A stretch of DNA of 58,165 nucleotides from Purshia tridentata (lineage: Eukaryota; Streptophyta; Magnoliopsida; Rosales; Rosaceae). The translations under genes were made by a program, and so were the position numbers. The notes beneath the pieces are model-generated. The model had not been told where the DNA came from and made no database searches. It saw only the letters and a program-made list of their open reading frames with translations. The stretch is taken from NCBI GenBank assembly GCA_003254885.1, contig QANT01009093.1:1-58165 (forward strand), written 5' to 3'. The stretch's first letter is position 1. Each line of letters begins with the position of its first letter. Below are positions 51,080-58,165 of the stretch, in pieces.

Positions 51080-52519
51080 AAAAATACATTTCTTCAAGAA
51101 TCTGTACTTGAATCTTTGTTATTAATGTAAAACTTCAATTCATTAGTATTGTTACCCTGTCAGGGGATGTGTGCAGAAAATTTTCCCCTGTATTATTTTG
51201 TAGTGATTTTTTCAAAAAGTAATGAAGGAAAGAACTCCATTGAAGATTACTAATGAAAGAAGTACCTCATACAAATCCTTAATTCTACTAAACATGGTTT
51301 TTTTATCACATTGCTGCAAAGAAATGGTGAGATTTACTATGCAATGAATTGGAGGATCAAAGTCTTAAATAATCCGAATCAATATTCAGGGTTGCCTACA
51401 GTATGTAGAAGGCCAAACAAATTAAAATCAGTTTGACATGTCGACCAGAAATTATGAGTGGAAGCACCTTCAGCAGGGAGAGGTTTTAAGATTGTTGCCT
51501 TTGCTATCTCTTGTGGAAAAATCTAATAAGCTATGGTTAAGTTATGGTGCAGGCAAAATGGTGGAGAGGGCAGGATTCACAAGGGAAAGTACAGTTTGGA
51601 GATATACAAGGATGGCATGTAGTTTAGGGAGTTGGGAGATTTTAAGAAATCACTCTTGGCCAAGCAGTATCCTTGAAGGGAGATTTTTACAATGTATTTT
51701 CCACATTCAAACAATGTATATCAAGTTAGCACTGCCTCACTTACACCTTGAAAATCAACAAGTGGGAAATATAGATTAAAGATTTTGGACCCAGAAACTC
51801 TTGCAACCTAGGCTATGATACAACTACTAAACCCCAAAAGCTTCAACTTTTAGGGTTTGATGGAAAATAATTAATATATGGAGAAAATAACTAGAAGGGG
51901 CTTAGTTATAAATAGAAACACTACTAGACCATGGAAGCTAACTCCTCTCAAGCTTAACAGATGCAATGCAGAAGCTAATGACATTGAGTCTATTCCTCTA
52001 AGAAGTATGGACAAGAAACACTAGTTTGGTCTCAGGAGAAAACAAGGAATCTACACAGTGAAATCTAGCCACCATAAGCAGCATGCTAGAAAGACTGTTT
52101 GGTGGCTACACAGCCTTAACAGTAACACCAAATTGATAATAGAGTAGGGTCTGGAAGCTACTTTGTGGCCTCGAAAGTGCAAAACCTATTCGATCTTCTG
52201 GGAGGCTATCTTCAACTCCCAAGATAATCATGGGGCATACCGTGTACAGAAGTTCATGATCATTGGTCACTCCCACAGTAAATTGATAGTCCACACTAAA
52301 ATACACATACACAGATATATATATGTGTGTGTAGTACCTTTTGTTTCAGTAATTAAAAATATCTACCAATTATTTTGCATGCTGCTGTGGCAGAGGTTCC
52401 AAAATAGCCTTCCACTTCAGCCATATATATATATACCTGCCACATAAAGAATAATCATAAATTAGATTTGACTGAATTTGTATTTTTTATATTTATGCTG
52501 GGAAAATATCTTCTCTTTT
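51080..52519. other. No gene recognised
   Basis: A 113-codon open frame at 51438-51779 and short frames near 52163-52447 resemble no family I know. The base composition is less AT-rich than typical intergenic DNA here, so they may be retroelement debris. Confidence 0.4.
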
Positions 52520-52632
52520 GTTGTTGCAAAATCAAATGTGTATTTGTTGAGGGATACAAGTGAATACCTTTTATGTCTAATATGCTACCTAGTTGTTGCA
52601 AAATCAAATGTGTATTTGTTGAGGGAGACAAG
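52520..52632. repeat. 72-bp tandem duplication interrupted by an element
   Basis: A 41-bp block (starting GTTGTTGCAAAATCAAATG) at 52520-52560 recurs at 52592-52632 with one difference. The sequence after the first copy (TGAATACCTTTTATGTC...) reappears not after the second copy but at 54144-54173. The second copy was evidently split by the insertion at 52636-54138. Confidence 0.88.
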
Positions 52633-53639
52633 CAAGGAGTGTAATTTCGATTTCGATGGAAATTTCGACGGAAATTTCGACGGAAATTTCGACCGAATTT
52701 CGATTTCGCTAAGGTTTAGACAAAAACAACGGAAATTGTTATCAAACAATGTAAATTTGGAATAAAACTTTAGCATATGCTTATTTAACATATTATCTAC
52801 TACATTTATTAAAAAATATTGAAAAAACCAAACCATATTGTAGGTTTCATGTAATATAAGGTGAATATAATGAGCGTTGGAGGCAAATTCTGTTAAAAAA
52901 AATGCTACTCTAATTAATAATTACATAAATAATCTCAAATTTATTTATACTACAATACTAAATTATGAATTAAGTAAGTATCCAATATCACATATTTGGT
53001 ATAGGGTATATAGTATATGGTATATGATTTAGAGTATAGGGTATAAGGTTAGAGTGCTTTAGGGTATTTTTAATTAGTTTTTATATGAAATTTATTATAT
53101 AAATATTATAAAGATATATCTAATTGCCTATTAAATTATAAAACACATATCAATTAAAACATATGTAACTATGTAATGTATATAGTTTTTGTTAATCTAG
53201 TTTGGGTTAAATTTTATGTTGAGTGTGTTTGTAATTAAACTAGTTAATAGAATTAATACCCATAAATTATATTATTCTAAAAAAAACCTTCATAAATTAT
53301 ATAATTATATATATATATATATATTTTTAAGATAAGATTATTATTTATATTAATTTTTGATAGTCTAAATCCTAAAACTCTAAAAAATAAAAAATAAACT
53401 CACTTCCTTCCTGCATGTGATTCGAACACAAGGCCAAGGAATTAAGAGCCCATGACTTATAAACTTGACCACCAAACAGTTTTGAATTGTTTTCTCAAAC
53501 ATTATATTTATACCCTACCTAATAAACTAATATTTTTAACCACTTACATAACCGGTTACCAACATATGAATAACATATGATACAAGTCCCATACAACCCT
53601 AGAAGCCTTTCATTCTCTCTAAGCTGCCGCCGCAAGAGG

Positions 53640-53862
53640 TTCTCTCACTCTCTCTCTCTCTCTCTTTTCTCTTTCTCTTTCTCTCTCTCTCTCATCTCTC
53701 TGTCCTCTTTCTGTCTTGCATCTCTCCCTCATCTCTTTCTAGGTTTTTTGATGTGGCTGGCGGCGTGAGGTAAGGGGTGAGAGAGAGTCGCGAGGGTGAG
53801 CAGGGGTTTGGGACTCTAGCTGGGTGACAGCTGAGAGAGTGAGAGAGAGAGTGTGTGTTCTG
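53640..53862. repeat. CT tract facing GA tract inside the element
   Basis: (CT)n-rich sequence at 53640-53705 is followed by (GA)n-rich sequence at 53778-53862, so the transcript or single strand could fold back over about 70 bp. Open frames here (Ser/Leu-rich) are low-complexity artefacts. Confidence 0.7.
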
Positions 53863-54097
53863 AAATCTGAACAGGAATGAAGCAAAAAACTGGTTTGGTA
53901 TAAATTTCATTGAAATTTAGACGAAATTTCGAAGAAATTTCGACAAATATCGCCGATAATTTTCCAAATTTTGCCTGAGGGTGACTGGAAATTTCGGCCG
54001 AAATTATGACGAAATTTCGGCGAAATTTCGACGATATTTTCGAAATTTACCCGAAAACTATTTGGAATGTGAGTTTCGTTTCGATCCCTTGGAAAAA

Positions 54098-54131
54098 CGA
54101 TAATTTCGGCGAAATTTCGCCGAAATTATCG
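54098..54131. repeat. Perfect 34-bp palindrome at the element's right end
   Basis: The sequence CGATAATTTCGGCGAAA and its exact inverse meet without a spacer at 54114/54115. Confidence 0.95.
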
Positions 54132-54173
54132 ATATTTCACAAGTGAATACCTTTTATGTCTAATATGCTACCT

Positions 54174-54665
54174 TGGATTGGCCTTAAGTTGACGCTACAG
54201 TTCAATTTGTTAACTCTTCGCTTTACCTGCCAACTTGTTAAAAACATTTTATTATTATGATACGTACTTATAAGTTATAGGCTTATAGCTAATTAATAAT
54301 TAATAACTTTCAACACCTGTGATTCATGAGTTTAAACTCATAGACCTACTCCCACAAAAGAGACTGAGTGACTTCCATTAAACAAAATGGTCATTGACTT
54401 AAAAATTTGTGTATGTTTACTCTCTCTCTCTCTCTCCATCATTTATATATTGTGGGTTTTTACGTTGGGCTGTGCCCTTTTATTGTTGTTGGGCCTCACT
54501 ATGTATCTGGGGTATTTGCGTTTTGTAATTGTTTCTCTTTGCCCTTTTGGGCTGTTGTAATCAAATGGTCTTCTAACAAAAAATAACAAAATTGACTTAT
54601 GCATCAATCCTTTCTTTTTTTTATTTCTCAAAATACATCTGACGGTTAAACAGGCATTCATATCT
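54174..54665. other. Intergenic, no gene seen
   Basis: AT-rich with a short CT microsatellite at about 54419-54437. The minus-strand open frame at 54443-54661 has no recognisable features. Confidence 0.5.
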
Positions 54666-54666
54666 A

Positions 54667-55905
54667 GGGGTGGGCCGGTTTGACCGGAAAACTAAAAATC
54701 GAACTGAGACCGACAAGACCGAACCGAACAAAAACCGAATCGAGACCGATATTCCGGTCTTCAGACCGGACCGGACAATTCTGGTCCGAAACCGGTCTCC
54801 AAAATCTTACAACCCGGTGGACCGGACCGGACCGGATGTATTCAAAAATTAAAAAAAAGTTATATATTTTAAATATTTATATACCCTATAATTTAGATTT
54901 ATAACACTTTTTAAAGTTTTTTTATTTTTTTAACCTTTGCATTATTTATTTATATACTACCTAAGGGCCTAAAGTAAATCCTATAACTATTAACTTGTTA
55001 AGTATTAAGTTATTAACTTATAAATTATGTTAACTTATATCTAATAGTAATAAATAGCTAGTAGTATTGTTGTATTTGTAATAACTTATGTATAAATAAA
55101 TAAACTAAAAATATAGACGTATAAAACATGCATTTCTATTTTTTATATTAAACCCCAAACCCCAAACATTTCTATAAAGTATAAAGTTATAAATTATATA
55201 GTAAAAAAGTTTAAACCAAACCCCAAACCATATAAAGTATAAAGTTATAAATTATATAGTAAAAAGGTTTAAACCAACCCCAAACCCCTTATCATATAAT
55301 AAAACTATAAACATATATATGTTATTAAAATTAAAAGCCAACTAAACCCCAATTGAAACCCCAATTGAGAATTTTAAATTTGAAACCCCAAACAAAAGCC
55401 AAACCCTAAATAGAAAATAAATACATATGTCATAATACATTATATAAGTTATTAAGTTATATAATAATATATTCTAAACCCTAAACCCCAAAATAGAAAA
55501 TAATCTTAAAGTAAAAAAGTTTAAAACAAACTCCAAACCCCAAACCCCTTATCATGTAATAAAACTATAAACACACACACATATATGTTATAAACATTAA
55601 AAGCCAACTAAACCACTCTATTCATTTTTTGTTTGGAGAGTAGCACAAAAATGGCACAAAATGGTCCAAAAAGTCCAAGAAATAGCCCAAAATGTAAGAA
55701 GAAAATTTTGAAAATGGGCCTAATGAGAGACTCGGTCAAGGCCCAGTCTGGACCGAATCGGACCGAGTTGGCCGGTCTACCGGACTTTCGGTCTACCGAA
55801 TTTTCGGTCCGGTCTCGGACTCCAAATCAGGCTACCGGAAGCATTCGGTCCAGTCTCCGGTCTCCCCAATTCTGGTCCGGTCCGGTCCGATTTCCGGGGA
55901 AGGGT
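54667..55905. mobile_element. Non-autonomous element with GGTCCGG-rich ends
   Basis: The left ~170 bp (starts GGGGTGGGCCGGTTTGACC) is dense in GACCGGACCGG and GACCGA units. The right ~170 bp (55735-55905) is dense in the inverse GGTCCGGTCCGG. Together they form imperfect inverted ends around an AT-rich core. GGGGTGGGC starts followed by CCG-rich subterminal arrays are common in plant hAT-like non-autonomous elements. No target duplication was resolved, so the class is tentative. Confidence 0.6.
55136..55616. repeat. Repeats with AAACCCC motifs inside the GGTCCGG element
   Basis: The segment near 55260-55350 (with CAAACCCCTTATCAT and AAAAGCCAACTAAACC) recurs at about 55507-55616. A smaller repeat (AAGTATAAAGTTATAAATTA) occurs at about 55177 and 55238. 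AAACCCC and AAACCCT units are scattered throughout. Confidence 0.75.
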
Positions 55906-55910
55906 AGGTA

Positions 55911-56325
55911 GGGTAAGTATAATAAGTAGCAAGGGGGGCCAACATTAAATGGACTGACGGCTACAGTAGCTAATTCGTACAGATTATGAAAGCTAGGTCA
56001 ATGCATGCTCAAAATTTTCCCATGTGAGTGAAGACTGAAGACTCTAGAATTTAAGAAATAAGCATGCAAGTTCCTTCACGTCAAAACGTACGCGAAATAA
56101 TTGATGGCTGGTTGTCATCATCCTTTCTGCCTGTATATATCTTGACCCTCATGGCTCTTTGAAAGAGACACCCATAACACTTTTCGTATAAGACAAGTTA
56201 TCTTTATAGCTTATAAAAAAGCCAGGGGGTTCCTGGTTTTCAATCCATTTGGTATGTATATTATCATCAATTTTCGATATCGAGCTTTCCAGTACTATTA
56301 TTCAAACACCGCCGGGCCGGAAAAA
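55911..56325. promoter_or_regulatory. Upstream region of the HMA-domain gene
   Basis: About 400 bp without coding sequence. CTGTATATATCTTG at about 56131-56144 is a plausible TATA box 185 bp before the start codon. The rest shows no named element. Confidence 0.4.
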
Positions 56326-57197
56326 ATGAAGGTATCATATATCATTCATCACTTTTATGAAAATATTTTTAATTAATTAATTGCATTTCTATGATCATGC
56401 AATCTATATATGCTGTATATATAATACATATATACATATATAAATAAATTATATTTCATCTTATCCGCTCCTAATCGATTTTTGATTTGGCTGGCATATA
56501 TACTGAACAAGATTGTGCTCGAAGTATCGATGAATTGCCAGAAGTGCAAAACAGAGGCGTTTCAAATTGTTACCGATGCATGTGGTATGTACGCAGTAGT
56601 CAGTATGTGTGTTTAGTATGTAATATATAGAACATACACAATACTTAGAATATGAACAATTTCAATTATGGAACTAGTGATATTGAGAGAAAAGATCAAT
56701 GTTCTAATTTTTCTTAAAGTAAGGACATCCTTACTTGAACATGACTGATATCTATATTGGGAGCGGATTCATGACATACATCATATGTTTTACATAAGTT
56801 TTCAATAGAACCCACTCCATATATGATTTCAACAAATCGTAAAAATCTCGTATGAAGTGGGCTCCATTAAAAACTTGTGTCAAAATTTATGTCTAAAATA
56901 GAATGTTAAGTACAGAATTTTCTCCATATATATACAGTAAAGTGATGATAAGTAAAATGATATAAGAATTTGGTAAGATGCTATTTGTCTCAATTTTTAT
57001 ATGAGTATTTTTCACATAAGCCATTAATTAATTAGAATGAATTTCAATGATTAATGTATGTAGGTGTGGACTCTGTGGATTTAGGAGAGGGGAATGACAA
57101 AATAGTGGTAACTGGGGAAGGAATAGACGCCATCAAGCTGGTCAAGAACTTAAGAAAGCAGTTTAAAGCGGCTGACATTATCACCCTTAGCAAATGA
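56326..57197 (+). CDS. Small heavy-metal-associated (HMA) domain protein
   Basis: Three phase-consistent exons (56326-56331, 56512-56584, 57064-57197) encode 70 residues that are essentially one HMA fold, beta-alpha-beta-beta-alpha-beta. The first exon holds only Met-Lys. Strand 1 is IVLEVSM, followed by the metal-binding loop MNCQKCKTEA with CxxC, then ACGVDSVDL, DKIVVTGEGID, the helix AIKLVKNLRKQF and AADIITLSK. Family members bind Cu, Zn or Cd as chaperones or detoxifiers. This one has no C-terminal CaaX box, so it is not an isoprenylated HIPP and is probably soluble. The two-codon first exon is common in plant small HMA genes and supports the start. Regulation is not visible beyond a possible TATA box. 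Confidence 0.88.
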
Positions 57198-58165
57198 AAA
57201 CTGAAATATATAATAATATTGGCTCTTCACGTACTCTTGACCATATATGGATGACACACGAGGGTGAATATATAATAATATTGGAGATATAATTACAATA
57301 TTATATGTATATGTTTATATTTTATATAAGATGTGGAGTTGCCAAGAATTAATGATCACGGTATGATTCCGAAACCGTCACGACTCACATTCCACTTTGT
57401 TCCGTCCAATTTGATCACGTCCCAAATTCTTTGTTCCAAGTCCTGTCCCAGTCCCATTCCGTACCGGTCTCAATGGGAATGATTTTGATATATATTTTAA
57501 TCTTGAGATGATCCCGTTTAGTTTATTTATTATTTAATTTTGGACAAACTATAATTTAGTCTCTCCAATTTAGGTCCAATTGCAAATTGGTATTTTTAGT
57601 TTATTTTTCAATTTTTTAGTATTTTAAGTTTTTTTTTTAGCAAATACACATTTCTGTTAATTCTTTTGTTTAAAATTCTATTAATCAATGATGTGAAGGT
57701 GATATGGCATTGACATAGTACTTATATGGACAAATAAATAATAAAAATTAATAACTAGTAAACAAATAAATTATAAAGTATTATTAAAATAAAATAAAAT
57801 AAACACTTTTCTTCACTTTTCTTCTTTTTTGTCTTTCTCCTTTTTGGTGTTTCCTCTTTTTTGATTGTCTTCTTTCTTTTCTCCTTCTTCATGCATCTGC
57901 AACTTTTTTACTTCTCTTTTTGTTTTCTTTCCTCTTCTCCTCTTTTTCTCTTCTTTCTTCCATCTTTTTCTCTGTCTTCTCTTTCTTCGTCCAAACTCTA
58001 CAACTTCTCTTTCTTTTTTTTCCTTTTTTGCCCTTTCTTCTTCTCATTTTTTTCTTCCTCCTTCTTTCGTTTTTTTTCTCTTTCTTCTTTCTTCTCCTTA
58101 TTCGCGTATGAGTCTGCAACTTCCACTTTTTCTTCTTTTACTTTTTTTTTTCTTCCTTCTTCCAT
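57198..58165. other. Intergenic: AT-rich, then a pyrimidine tract to the window end
   Basis: 57340-57480 holds CATTCC/GTTCCGTCC-like repeats resembling a transposon end. 57540-57790 is AT-rich. From about 57800 the + strand is nearly all C and T (CTT-rich) for some 360 bp. Long open frames there, Lys/Glu-rich or Phe/Leu-rich, result from low complexity and are not genes. Confidence 0.6.

Larger units (their letters stand above)
52636..54138. mobile_element. Non-autonomous element with GAAATTTCG-rich inverted ends
   Basis: About 1.5 kb lies between the two halves of the split 72-bp repeat, which shows it is an insertion. Both ends are arrays of GAAATTTCG/CGAAATTTC units, with termini reading roughly GTGTAATTTCGAT on the left and the inverse of GTGAAATATCGAT on the right. 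Inside is AT-rich DNA, then a short gene-leader-like island (53580-53860) with GCTGCCGCCGC and a CT-rich tract facing a GA-rich tract. No transposase is encoded. A target duplication ACAAG is possible. A second copy end lies at 1-118. Confidence 0.75.

Noticed and set aside
53577..53910. Ser/Leu-rich frames on both strands
   Set aside because: They come from the CT and GA tracts inside the non-autonomous element.
55136..55616. Interstitial telomere repeat
   Set aside because: Units are mostly AAACCCC, irregular and interrupted; there is no run of the plant AAACCCT repeat.
57889..58119. Lys/Glu/Arg-rich minus-strand and Phe/Leu-rich plus-strand open frames
   Set aside because: They are translations of a pyrimidine tract; low complexity, with no exon signals.

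Overview
This window is nuclear DNA of a flowering plant, probably a woody core eudicot; I cannot name the species. Several things point this way. The genes are long and split by many GT-AG introns. The intergenic DNA is AT-rich and full of CT/TA microsatellites, MITEs and LINE remnants. The gene set is typical of plants: a fused organellar alpha-beta glycyl-tRNA synthetase, a CC-NBS-LRR gene and a plant-type small heavy-metal-associated (HMA) protein. All recognised genes lie on the + strand. Exon boundaries were set by hand from splice signals, reading phase and remembered family sequence, without alignment software.

Layout. 1-3475: repeat-rich DNA with the end of a GAAATTTCG-type element, a degenerate exon-like stretch, a 31-bp minisatellite and a Tourist-like MITE. 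3476-25400: an organellar glycyl-tRNA synthetase (EDD1 type) in 36 coding exons, 1071 residues. Its introns hold LINE pieces, a TRIM-like element, internal duplications, decoy copies of two exon starts and a GC-rich hairpin. 25401-28666: intergenic DNA with a 141-bp tandem duplication, then a 5' leader with a telo-box. 28667-32875: an RGG-box RNA-binding protein of the HABP4/PAI-RBP1 family, 7 exons, 375 residues. 34344-37390: a CC-NBS-LRR gene disabled by one frameshift and one nonsense codon. 37391-41499: gene-poor DNA with a MITE and a 116-bp duplication. 41500-44878: GINS subunit PSF1, 6 exons, 201 residues, with an E2F-like site upstream. 46083-48004: an unrecognised small membrane protein, 3 exons, 195 residues. 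49737-51079: an Asp/Glu racemase-family gene that looks broken. 52520-55910: two repetitive elements. 56326-57197: a 70-residue HMA-domain protein. 57198-58165: AT-rich and then pyrimidine-rich DNA.

The genes do not form one pathway. They are independent plant genes: organellar translation, RNA binding, immunity, DNA replication, amino-acid racemase-like and metal-binding. The points of most interest are how exon-boundary sequence has been copied inside the synthetase gene, two otherwise well-preserved pseudogenes, and an uncatalogued-looking terminal-repeat element seen near both window ends. I found no CRISPR array, tRNA, rRNA, organellar insertion or clearly new multi-gene system.
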